From an uncultured Chloroflexota bacterium (GTDB lineage Bacteria; Chloroflexota; Limnocylindria; Limnocylindrales; CSP1-4): a DNA stretch of 5,477 nt. The first letter of the stretch is position 1; the number at the start of each line of letters is the position of its first letter. The DNA lies in NCBI GenBank assembly GCA_903930745.1, contig CAIYZX010000423.1, positions 1 to 5,477 on the forward strand. Reading direction: 5' to 3'. The notes below the pieces were generated by a model. The model saw nothing but the letters and a program-made list of their open reading frames with translations, was not told the origin of the DNA and made no database searches. Positions 1 through 5,477 of this stretch are shown here, in pieces. Both the position numbers and the translations under genes were made by a program.

Positions 1-1232
1 CCGCCCTCCACCTCCACCACCGGGATCCGGAGGCTCGTGGCGTGGAGGACCAGCTTCTCGAGCGCATGGCGGCGCTGCGGAACGACGAGCAGGCGCTTGG
101 CCTCGCGGCGGGCGACGAACGCCTCCTCCACGGGACGGCGGCCGGCGACGATCTCCTCGTCCTCGGCGATCGTGAGCAGCGGGTCAACGGGGCCCATGGG
201 GCGGGCCGGGTATCGCTGTGGGGGCCGGTTGCCCGGGCGGTCGCCTCGCCACGGAGCTCCGCGGCTGGGGCCGCCGCCGAACCGGTCGAACCGGTCATTC
301 GGGCGGGGTCCGCGCGGGGCGGGACGGGGCTCCCAGCTGCGTGCGGGCGGCTGCTCGCCTTCGAACGCCGGCTCCTGTGCGGGCACGCGGTCCGACGCAG
401 GGCGCACGTCCTGCTGCTCGAAGCGCTCGAACGCGGCCTCCTCGTCGTCCTGGCGCGGCGGCTCGTTGTCCCACGGGCGCGGCGCGGGCGCGGGTGCCGG
501 ACGCGGGTCCGGGCGCGGGCCGGCAGGCCGCGGGCGATCGAAGCGCGGGCGGTCGAACTGGGGGCGGTCGAGCTGGGGGCGGTCGAACCGGGGGCTCGGG
601 CCACCCGGTGCCGGGCTATCCCACGGACGGGGCGCCGGGCGATCGTCGCGCTGGCCGAACGGGCGCGGACCCTGGGGGCGCGGGTCATCCTGGTTGTCCC
701 AGGGCCGCGGAACCGGGCGGTCATCGCGTCGCTCGAAGGAGCGGGGACCCTGCGGACGCTGGTCGCCGCGGTCCTCCCACGGGCGCGGAGCCGGGCGGTC
801 GTCGCGAGCGCCAAACGGTCGCGGGGCGGGCCGGTCGTCGCGCTGGCCGTACGGGCGAGGCCCCTGCGGGCGCTCGTCGCCACGGTCCTCCCAGGGGCGC
901 GGCGCAGGCCGGCGGTCACCGGGACCCTGCGGTCCACGCGGTCCGTCGCGGTCATCGCGCCGGAAACCGGAGCCGCCCTCGCCACCGGGACGCGGGCCAC
1001 CGGGGCGCGGGCCACCGGGACGCGGGCCACCATGGCGAGGCCCGTCCTGGCGGGGGCCGTCGCCGCGGGGTCCATCGAAGCCCTGGCCGCCCGGGCGCGG
1101 ACCACCAGGGCCGAAGGGGCGTCCACCGGGGCCGCCGGGCCTGCGGAACCCGCCGGGGCCACCGGGGCCGCCGGGCCTGCCGGGACGTCGATCGAAGCCA
1201 CCCCGGTCGCGGGGCTGCGGCCGGTCACCCAC
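1..1232 (-). CDS. rlmB: RlmB-type 23S rRNA 2'-O-methyltransferase (SpoU/TrmH family) with a long Arg/Gly/Pro-rich N-terminal extension; 3' end outside window
   Basis: The frame is open from the GTG at 1232 to the left edge: 410 complete codons. Residues 360-410 match the N-terminal substrate-binding domain of RlmB: EIVAGRRPVEEAFVARREAKR (360-380), then LLVVPQRR and an IPVVEVEGG strand. RlmB methylates the ribose of a guanosine in the 23S rRNA peptidyl-transferase region using S-adenosylmethionine; the catalytic knotted SPOUT domain is off-window. Residues 1-345 are low-complexity: Gly/Pro/Arg repeats (about 17-84), 26-residue repeats (105-206), FDRP repeats (216-235) and a more acidic stretch (260-292). 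This is probably disordered and RNA-binding by analogy with RGG-type tails. Start choice: GTG at 1232 overlaps the cysS stop by 8 bases. GTG at 1268 is an in-frame alternative with GAGG 6 bases before it. ATG at 197 would give an ordinary-sized RlmB but has a C-rich leader with no ribosome binding site. The position right after cysS agrees with rlmB in other bacteria. The RlmB call is good; the true start is less certain. Confidence 0.82.
   Translation of the reverse strand, partial: MGDRPQPRDRGGFDRRPGRPGGPGGPGGFRRPGGPGGRPFGPGGPRPGGQGFDGPRGDGPRQDGPRHGGPRPGGPRPGGPRPGGEGGSGFRRDDRDGPRGPQGPGDRRPAPRPWEDRGDERPQGPRPYGQRDDRPAPRPFGARDDRPAPRPWEDRGDQRPQGPRSFERRDDRPVPRPWDNQDDPRPQGPRPFGQRDDRPAPRPWDSPAPGGPSPRFDRPQLDRPQFDRPRFDRPRPAGPRPDPRPAPAPAPRPWDNEPPRQDDEEAAFERFEQQDVRPASDRVPAQEPAFEGEQPPARSWEPRPAPRGPRPNDRFDRFGGGPSRGAPWRGDRPGNRPPQRYPARPMGPVDPLLTIAEDEEIVAGRRPVEEAFVARREAKRLLVVPQRRHALEKLVLHATSLRIPVVEVEG
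528..587 (-). repeat. Four 5-codon FDRPx repeats in the rlmB extension
   Basis: Residues 216-235 read FDRPQ, LDRPQ, FDRPR, FDRPR: four tandem 15-base copies. An isolated related element, DRFDRFGG, occurs at residues 313-320, just before the methyltransferase domain. The aromatic-plus-arginine spacing resembles motifs of disordered RNA-binding segments; that comparison is inference. Confidence 0.75.
615..920 (-). repeat. Tandem 26-codon repeat in the rlmB extension
   Basis: The units begin at residues 105, 131 (a short 12-residue unit), 143, 169 and 195 (incomplete at its 3' side). The consensus is RDDRPAPRPW followed by an acidic stretch and RPQGPRPFGQ. Full units are exactly 26 codons (78 bases). 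The conserved RDDRPxPRP cores lie at 816-842, 780-806, 702-728 and 624-650. Differences between copies of the core are mostly at third codon positions. Confidence 0.8.
981..1184 (-). repeat. Gly/Pro/Arg-rich coding repeat in the rlmB extension
   Basis: Encodes residues 17-84 of the RlmB extension, built from irregular GGP and RPGGP units. The most regular part is three tandem 15-base copies of GGPRP type at residues 68-82 (about 987-1031), which are nearly identical at the DNA level. This looks like recent slippage or unequal crossing-over within a coding low-complexity region. Confidence 0.7.
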
Positions 1233-2634
1233 TTGCGGCCACCGTCCGGCGCCAGCGCTGGCCGTCACGCGTGTCCTCGACGGCGATGCCCCGGGCGGCC
1301 AGCTCGTCGCGCAGACGATCCGACTCTGCCCACTGGCGGTTGGCACGAGCGGTCACGCGGGCCTCCAGGAGTGCGGCGAGCTCCGGGGAGAGGCCCGGGT
1401 CCTGCGGTGCGGCGATGCCAAGGACGGCGTCCAGCTCGCGGACCAGCGCCGTGGCACGGGCTGCGTCGGCGGTGGAGAGCGCCCGCGCGTCGAGGCGGCG
1501 GTTGAGCTCGCGCACACCCTCGAAGAGCGCGCCCAGGGCGGCCGAGATGTTCAGGTCGTCGTCCAGGCCCTCGATGAACCCGGCGCGGACGCCGTCCAGC
1601 AGCTCGCCCAGCGTGGGATCGTCGGCGCGATCCTCGCTGTAGGCGGCGAGGGCGGCCAGCAGCGCGTCCATGCGCTCCACCGCGGCGGCGGCGGCCGGCA
1701 GTGAGTCATCGGAGTAGTTGAGCGGCGCGCGGTAGTGCACCGTGGTCAGCGCGTACCGCAGGGCGCGCGGCGAGATGCCGGCGTCCAGCAGGTCCGTGAC
1801 CTTCGCGATGTTGCCGATGGACTTGGCCATCTTCTCGCCGCCCATGCGCAGGTGCGCGCAGTGCATCCAGGTGCGCACGAAGGGCTCGCCGGTGGCGGCC
1901 TCGGACTGGGCGATCTCGTCCTCGTGGTGCGGGAACACGAGGTCCACGCCGCCCGTGTGGATGTCGAAGGAGTGGCCCAGGTGCTTCATGCTCATCGCGG
2001 AGCACTCGATGTGCCAGCCCGGCCGCCCGGAGCCGATGGCGGTGTCCCAGGACGGCTCGCCCGGCTTCGTCCCCTTCCAGAGCGCGAAGTCGCGGACGTC
2101 GTCCTTGCCGTACTCGTCCGACTCCACGCGCTCGCCCACGCGCATGGCCTCGGGATCCAGGCGGGCGAGCCGCCCGTACGCCGGCCACGAGGCGATCCGG
2201 AAGAAGACGGACCCGTCATCCGTGGTGTAGGCGTGCCCGCGGGCCAGCATGGTGGACACGAGGTCCACGATCTCCGGGATGTGCTCCGTGGCGCGGGGCA
2301 GGACGTCCGGGCGGGTCATGCCGAGGGACGCGGCATCCGCGAGGAAGCGCTCGGCGTACCGGTCCGCGAGCTCCGTGGTGCTGATCCCCTGCGCGGCCGC
2401 GCCGCGGATGATCTTGTCGTCGATGTCCGTCAGGTTCATCACCCACGTCACGCGAAGACCGCGGTAGCGCAGGTAGCGGACGAGCAGGTCCGCGAAGAGG
2501 AACGAGCGGAAGTTGCCGATGTGCGCCGGGCCATAGACCGTGGGGCCACAGCTGTAGATGCGGACGTGCCCGGGCTCGATGGGCTCGAGCGGGCGGGTCT
2601 CGCCGGAAAGGGTGTCCTGCAGCCTGATCGTCAC
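1225..2634 (-). CDS. cysS: Cysteinyl-tRNA synthetase
   Basis: Cytoplasmic class I aminoacyl-tRNA synthetase that charges tRNA-Cys with cysteine using ATP. It has 469 residues, the normal length. The Rossmann catalytic domain carries the HIGH-type signature HIGN (38-41) and the second signature as KMAKS (268-272), where most family members have KMSKS. All four zinc ligands expected from the E. coli enzyme are present: C29 (YSCGPTVY), C211 (WHIECSAM), H236 and E240 (FPHHEDEIAQSE). MNLTDIDDKII (66-76) and HTGGVDLVFPHH (226-237) are also diagnostic. The C-terminal helical anticodon-binding part ends with RGIAVEDTRDGQRWRR (448-463), so the protein is complete. The GTG start overlaps the ispDF stop by 4 bases and has a GGAG site. 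The stop TGA lies inside the first codons of rlmB. There is no mrnC (mini-ribonuclease III) gene between cysS and rlmB, unlike Bacillus. Confidence 0.97.
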   Translation of the reverse strand: MTIRLQDTLSGETRPLEPIEPGHVRIYSCGPTVYGPAHIGNFRSFLFADLLVRYLRYRGLRVTWVMNLTDIDDKIIRGAAAQGISTTELADRYAERFLADAASLGMTRPDVLPRATEHIPEIVDLVSTMLARGHAYTTDDGSVFFRIASWPAYGRLARLDPEAMRVGERVESDEYGKDDVRDFALWKGTKPGEPSWDTAIGSGRPGWHIECSAMSMKHLGHSFDIHTGGVDLVFPHHEDEIAQSEAATGEPFVRTWMHCAHLRMGGEKMAKSIGNIAKVTDLLDAGISPRALRYALTTVHYRAPLNYSDDSLPAAAAAVERMDALLAALAAYSEDRADDPTLGELLDGVRAGFIEGLDDDLNISAALGALFEGVRELNRRLDARALSTADAARATALVRELDAVLGIAAPQDPGLSPELAALLEARVTARANRQWAESDRLRDELAARGIAVEDTRDGQRWRRTVAASG

Positions 2635-3848
2635 TTGGAGCTCCGGAGCGTCGCGACCGCCCTCGCGGAGATGGAGCGCCCCGCGCCCTCGTCTCCGGCC
2701 AGGTTCCCGGTCGATGCCTTCACGTTCACAGCGCTCGCATCGAGGCCCAGGAGGCCGGCGATGGCGGAGCGCATCAGGTCCAGGCGCGCACCCAGCCTGG
2801 GGCGTGCGCCGATCACCACGATGTCCACCGTGGCGGGGGCGAGATCGCGGGCGGCAAGGCGGGCGACCACCTCGAGCACGAGATCCGTGCTGGCGATCCC
2901 GCGCGGGGTGCGGGAGTCCGCCGGAAACAGGCGACCGAGATCGCCGAGCCCGGCCGCCCCGAGGAGCGCGTCGGCAAGGGCGTGGAGCGCAACGTCCCCG
3001 TCCGAGTGGCCGGAGAGGCGGGGTGCGGCAGGAATCTCGATGCCGCCCAGGCGGAGGCCGGTCCCGGGGCCGAACGGGTGGCTGTCATGGCCGAAGCCCA
3101 CGCGGGTCCCGGTGGGTGCGAGGGCCAGCTCCGCCCGCTGGAGATCGCCCGGGAGCGTCACCTTGAGGTTCCCCGGTTCGCCGCTGATCGCATGGACGGG
3201 GATGGTACAGGCTTCGAGCAGCGCGGCCTCGTCGGTGAACTCGGGGGGCTCGCCGGGCGGGAAGGCATCCCATGCCCGGAGCAGGAGATCCCTGCGCGCA
3301 CCCTGCGGCGTCTGGGCGGCGGCGAGCACGGAGCGGTCCACCGTGCCCAGGATCCGCCCGTCCTCCCCCACCCGCTTGACGGTCTCCGCGACGGCGAGCA
3401 CCGGCAGGGCCGCACCGTGGGCGATGACCCCGTCGATCACGGCCTCCACGAGCCCCACGGAGACGAGCGGGCGGGCGCCATCGTGCACGAGGATCGGCCG
3501 GGTGCGTCCCGCGGGATCCAGGGCGTGGATCTCCTGGACGCCTGCCGCCACCGACTGCTGCCGCGTCACCCCGCCCGCGACCACCGCCGTGACGCGCTCC
3601 GGCAGCCAGTCGGCCGTGCGCCACTCGTCCACGCGGTCCGCGGAGGTCACGAGGACCACGGCGCCAATGCGGGGCGATGCGGCCACGGCGTCCAGGGTCC
3701 AGGCGATCAGCGGCCGTCCGGCGATGGGCGCGAGGAGCTTGTCCACGCCGCCCATGCGGCGCGAGGATCCCGCGGCCACCACGACCACGTCGGCCTCGGC
3801 CGTCCCCGGCCTCGCGTCTCCGCCGGGCGTGCCGTCCTCGCCCGCCAC
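2631..3848 (-). CDS. ispDF: Bifunctional IspD/IspF: MEP cytidylyltransferase and MEcPP synthase
   Basis: Two enzymes of the non-mevalonate (MEP) isoprenoid pathway fused in 405 residues. IspD (about 18-240) couples MEP to CTP. It shows the nucleotide-binding AAGSSRRMGGVDK (25-37), VHDGARPLV (121-129), AAAQTPQG (177-184), TDEAALLE (205-212) and GEPGNLKVTLPGDL (223-236) with its conserved Lys229. IspF (about 248-405) cyclises CDP-ME-2-phosphate to MEcPP. It shows RVGFGHDSHPF with metal ligands D255 and H257, HSDGDVALH (281-289) with the third ligand H289, and GDLGRLFPADS (302-312). The domains join with almost no linker. The IspF C-terminal motif reads GAGRSISARAV (388-398) instead of the common GRGEGIAAQAV. 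The GTG start immediately follows the TAG of the upstream gene with only a weak purine-rich site before it; the next in-frame GTG codons fall inside the first IspD strand, so they are too late. The stop overlaps the cysS start by 4 bases (GTGA). The step between the two activities (IspE) is not encoded here. Confidence 0.95.
   Translation of the reverse strand: MAGEDGTPGGDARPGTAEADVVVVAAGSSRRMGGVDKLLAPIAGRPLIAWTLDAVAASPRIGAVVLVTSADRVDEWRTADWLPERVTAVVAGGVTRQQSVAAGVQEIHALDPAGRTRPILVHDGARPLVSVGLVEAVIDGVIAHGAALPVLAVAETVKRVGEDGRILGTVDRSVLAAAQTPQGARRDLLLRAWDAFPPGEPPEFTDEAALLEACTIPVHAISGEPGNLKVTLPGDLQRAELALAPTGTRVGFGHDSHPFGPGTGLRLGGIEIPAAPRLSGHSDGDVALHALADALLGAAGLGDLGRLFPADSRTPRGIASTDLVLEVVARLAARDLAPATVDIVVIGARPRLGARLDLMRSAIAGLLGLDASAVNVKASTGNLAGDEGAGRSISARAVATLRSSK
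2641..2644 (-). promoter_or_regulatory. Ribosome binding site for cysS inside the end of ispDF
   Basis: GGAG with a 6-base spacer to the GTG at 2634-2632. It lies within the last codons of ispDF, so cysS translation is probably coupled to ispDF. It supports the GTG start over any later codon. Confidence 0.5.
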
Positions 3849-4904
3849 CTAGTCCAGCCGCGGCTGGGCGAAGATCATGCGGCCGGCGACCGTCTGGAGG
3901 ACGCGTGTCACGGTCACGTCCAGGTCCCGGTCCAGGAGGCGCGCGCCGCCCTCCACCACCACCATGGTCCCATCGTCAAGGAAGCCGACGCCCTGGCCCG
4001 CCTCCTTGCCCTCCTGGATCACCTTCACGTGGAGCTCCTCGCCCGGCAGGACCGCGGGCTTCACGGCGTTCGCGAGCGAGTTGATGTTCATCACCCGGAC
4101 GCCCTGGAGCTCGGCGACGCGGTTGAGGTTGAAGTCGTTGGTGAGGATCAGGCGCGCACGGCGCTTCGCCAGCTCCACCAGCTTGGCGTCCACCTCGTCC
4201 ACGCCGGGCGCCTCGTCCGAGACGACCTCCACGGGCGTCTTGCCCTCGCGCTGCATGCGCGACAGGATCTCCAGGCCCCGGCGGCCACGATTGCGGCGCA
4301 GCGTGTCCGAGGAGTCCGCCACGTGCTGCAGCTCCTCCAGGACGAAGCGGGGCACCACCAGCGTGCCGAACACGAACCCGGACTCGACGATCTCCGCGAT
4401 CCGGCCGTCGATGAGCACGCTGGTGTCCACGACGATCCGCGGCTCGCCCTCGTTCGCCGCCTGGTCCTTGCCGGGACGCCGGACGAGGCCGGACGCCTCC
4501 GCGGCCGCGATCAGATCGAACCGCTTCGCCACGGTGAGGCCCATCATCCCGAGGCCAAGGAAGAGCGAGATGCCCAGCGGCAGCCAGGTGCCGAGCGGGC
4601 CCTCGATCTGGGCGAGCGGCAGCGACAGCAGCACGCCAAGCACCAGGCCCACGAACAGGCCGAGGATCGCGGCCACGAACTCCGCCGTGGAGAGGGTCTG
4701 GACGCCGCGGACCAGCCAGCCGGCGGGGATGACGGTGAGATACGGCAGCACCGCGAAGCCAACCACGGTCCAGGCGAAGACCCAGGCCGCGAGCAGGAAG
4801 ACGCCGTAGGCGGCATCGGCAAACAGGCCATCGCCGGTTGCGGCGATGCCCATCCCGATGAACGCGCCGAGGGCGGCGCCAAGGACCCGGATGGTCCGAA
4901 TCAA
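3849..4904 (-). CDS. Membrane-anchored PIN/TRAM domain protein, YacL type
   Basis: 351 residues, the usual size for this family. Four hydrophobic segments fill the N-terminus (about residues 5-22, 33-58, 75-97 and 105-125). A cytoplasmic PIN domain follows, from about 156 to 275, with the expected acidic residues: D160 in IVVDTSVLIDGR, E190/E191 in VLEELQHVAD, D239 in DEVDAKL and D257 in LTNDFNL. These would bind metal in a PIN ribonuclease. The linker SSDTLRRNRGRRGLEIL (198-214) is also typical of the family. A TRAM RNA-binding domain closes the protein (about 283-345). The cellular substrate of YacL-type proteins is not something I can give; membrane-tethered RNA cleavage is inferred from the domains. 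The TTG start has a GAGG site 7 bases upstream. The stop TAG directly abuts the GTG of ispDF. In Bacillus subtilis the homologue sits between disA and ispD, the same place except that disA is missing here. Confidence 0.92.
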   Translation of the reverse strand: MIRTIRVLGAALGAFIGMGIAATGDGLFADAAYGVFLLAAWVFAWTVVGFAVLPYLTVIPAGWLVRGVQTLSTAEFVAAILGLFVGLVLGVLLSLPLAQIEGPLGTWLPLGISLFLGLGMMGLTVAKRFDLIAAAEASGLVRRPGKDQAANEGEPRIVVDTSVLIDGRIAEIVESGFVFGTLVVPRFVLEELQHVADSSDTLRRNRGRRGLEILSRMQREGKTPVEVVSDEAPGVDEVDAKLVELAKRRARLILTNDFNLNRVAELQGVRVMNINSLANAVKPAVLPGEELHVKVIQEGKEAGQGVGFLDDGTMVVVEGGARLLDRDLDVTVTRVLQTVAGRMIFAQPRLD

Positions 4905-4911
4905 GCGAGTG

Positions 4912-4915
4912 CCTC
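4912..4915 (-). promoter_or_regulatory. Ribosome binding site supporting the TTG start of the PIN/TRAM gene
   Basis: GAGG lies 7 bases upstream of the TTG codon at 4904-4902. There is no ATG or GTG nearby that would give a better-placed membrane-protein N-terminus, so this site is the main reason to accept TTG as the start. Confidence 0.55.
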
Positions 4916-4945
4916 GTGAGCGAGTGGTGCGGCCGGGGCGCTTCC

Positions 4946-4984
4946 GCGCCGCTGCGGAGGCTGCAGCCTAGCACGCAGCGGCGC
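4946..4984 (-). other. Nested inverted repeat (hairpin) downstream of radA
   Basis: Perfect 11-bp arms (4946-4956 and 4974-4984, GCGCCGCTGCG and its complement) enclose a 17-base loop that itself contains a perfect 12-bp palindrome, AGGCTGCAGCCT (4958-4969). It starts 7 bases after the radA stop codon. Transcribed from the minus strand it would give a very stable GC-rich stem. There is no T-tract after the stem (the following bases are GGAAGCGCCCC), so it is not a classic intrinsic terminator. It could be a weak or factor-assisted terminator, an RNA-stabilising 3' structure for radA, or a protein-binding site. The structure is certain from the sequence; its role is not. Confidence 0.6.
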
Positions 4985-4991
4985 AGGTCCG

Positions 4992-5477
4992 TCAGTCGCG
5001 GGTCCCTGGCGCGACGGAGCTCGAGGGGGCGATGCCCGCAGCGGGCTCCGCGAGCGCGACACGGACCGCATCGCCCAGCGAGCCAACAGTGACGATCTCC
5101 ATCCCGGCGACCGGCGCCGGCGGGCGGGATGGCGACCTGGGGACGATGGCGCGCGTGAAGCCCAGCCTTGCCGCCTCGCGCAGGCGGCGCTCCAGGCCGG
5201 AGACGGCGCGCAGCTCGCCGAGCAGCCCCACCTCGCCGATCGCCACGGTCCCGGGCGCCACGGGCCGGTCACGCAGGGACGAGGCGAGTGCGAGGGCCAT
5301 CGGCAGGTCCAGGCCCGGCTCGTCCACCTCGAGACCGCCCGCGAGGTTCGCATAGACGTCATGGGAGCCGAGGCCGATGCCGGCCCGCCGCCCCAGGACG
5401 GCGACCAGGAGCGTGAGACGGTTGTGGTCCACGCCGGAGGCCGTCCTGCGCGGGGCCGGCGCGGCCGTGGGAGCCAC
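4992..5477 (-). CDS. radA: DNA repair protein RadA (Sms), C-terminal part; 5' end outside window
   Basis: RadA is a RecA-like ATPase that drives branch migration and processing of recombination intermediates in the cytoplasm. Only the last 161 codons are here; the zinc finger, Walker motifs and KNRFG motif lie off the right edge. What is visible is the Lon-protease-like C-terminal domain: an RRTASGVDHNRL stretch (residues 10-21 of the visible part), DVYANLAGGLEVDEP (40-54), the helix DLPMALALASS (57-67) and IGEVGLLGELRAV (80-92) followed by ERRLREAARLGF. This is the normal RadA pattern; in this family the domain is known as a structural relative of Lon rather than an active protease. The GTG codon at the very edge is almost certainly an internal valine, not a start. 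The stop TGA is at 4994-4992. The last 25 or so residues are a non-conserved Ala/Pro/Ser tail. The identification is firm; the gene is simply cut by the window. Confidence 0.95.
   Translation of the reverse strand: MAPTAAPAPRRTASGVDHNRLTLLVAVLGRRAGIGLGSHDVYANLAGGLEVDEPGLDLPMALALASSLRDRPVAPGTVAIGEVGLLGELRAVSGLERRLREAARLGFTRAIVPRSPSRPPAPVAGMEIVTVGSLGDAVRVALAEPAAGIAPSSSVAPGTRD

Noticed and set aside
615..920. Regularly spaced repeats resembling a CRISPR array
   Set aside because: The period is exactly 26 codons, the copies vary at third positions, the between-repeat segments are also similar to each other, and the frame is open throughout. It is a coding repeat.
37..1704. Long plus-strand open frame encoding a Gly-Pro-Pro-rich, collagen-like segment
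   Set aside because: It is antisense to rlmB and the end of cysS. The Gly-Pro-Pro pattern is the reverse complement of the Gly-Gly-Pro repeats, and the frame continues opposite the well-recognised cysS.
1735..3852. 705-codon plus-strand open frame opposite cysS and ispDF
   Set aside because: No recognisable motif; both minus-strand genes carry full sets of catalytic residues. Long antisense frames are expected at this GC content.
2982..4919. 645-codon His/Ala/Arg-rich plus-strand open frame
   Set aside because: Composition is typical of a shadow frame, and it is opposite ispDF and the PIN/TRAM gene, both firmly identified.
4965..4995. Possible promoter: CTGACG (4995-4990) and TAGGCT (4970-4965) ahead of the PIN/TRAM gene
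   Set aside because: The spacing is 19 bases, the -35 match is weak and the -10 box is inside the hairpin loop. Too little to list as a feature, though a promoter in this gap is plausible.
5475..5477. GTG at the right edge as a start codon of a short protein
   Set aside because: The residues that follow are the middle of the RadA Lon-like domain, so the codon is internal and the gene continues outside the window.

Overview
The window is very GC-rich, and every gene I accept lies on the minus strand. In transcription order (right to left) there are five genes: the 3' end of radA, a membrane-anchored PIN/TRAM protein of the YacL type, a fused ispD-ispF, cysS, and the 5' part of rlmB, which runs off the left edge. 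The four starts that can be seen are all non-ATG (TTG, GTG, GTG, GTG). From the PIN/TRAM gene to rlmB the genes abut or overlap, so they look like one translationally coupled transcription unit.

Layout. 5477-4992 is the RadA C-terminal Lon-like domain. 4991-4905 is the only intergenic gap (87 nt); it holds a strong inverted repeat and the ribosome binding site of the next gene. 4904-3849 is the PIN/TRAM protein with four N-terminal membrane segments. 3848-2631 is IspDF (MEP isoprenoid pathway). 2634-1225 is cysteinyl-tRNA synthetase. 1232-1 is RlmB, the 23S rRNA ribose methyltransferase, preceded by about 345 codons of Arg/Gly/Pro/Asp-rich repetitive sequence. No stretch over 300 bases lacks a gene.

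Organism. The order radA - PIN/TRAM - ispD - ispF - cysS - rlmB matches known gene neighbourhoods in Bacillota (radA-disA-yacL-ispD-ispF-gltX-cysE-cysS-mrnC-rlmB) and Actinomycetota (ispD-ispF-cysS-rlmB near radA/disA). With the high GC and the ispDF fusion, I infer a high-GC bacterium of the Terrabacteria side, most likely Chloroflexota, less likely Actinomycetota. This is inference from gene order and composition, not from a search.

The cluster combines DNA repair (RadA), a probable membrane ribonuclease or toxin-like PIN protein, isoprenoid precursor synthesis, tRNA charging and rRNA modification. It is a conserved housekeeping neighbourhood rather than one pathway. The most unusual item is the long, internally repeated, probably disordered N-terminal extension of RlmB. 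Its repeat copies differ mainly at third codon positions, which suggests that the protein sequence, not just the DNA, is being kept. I saw no mobile element, CRISPR array, tRNA or rRNA gene.
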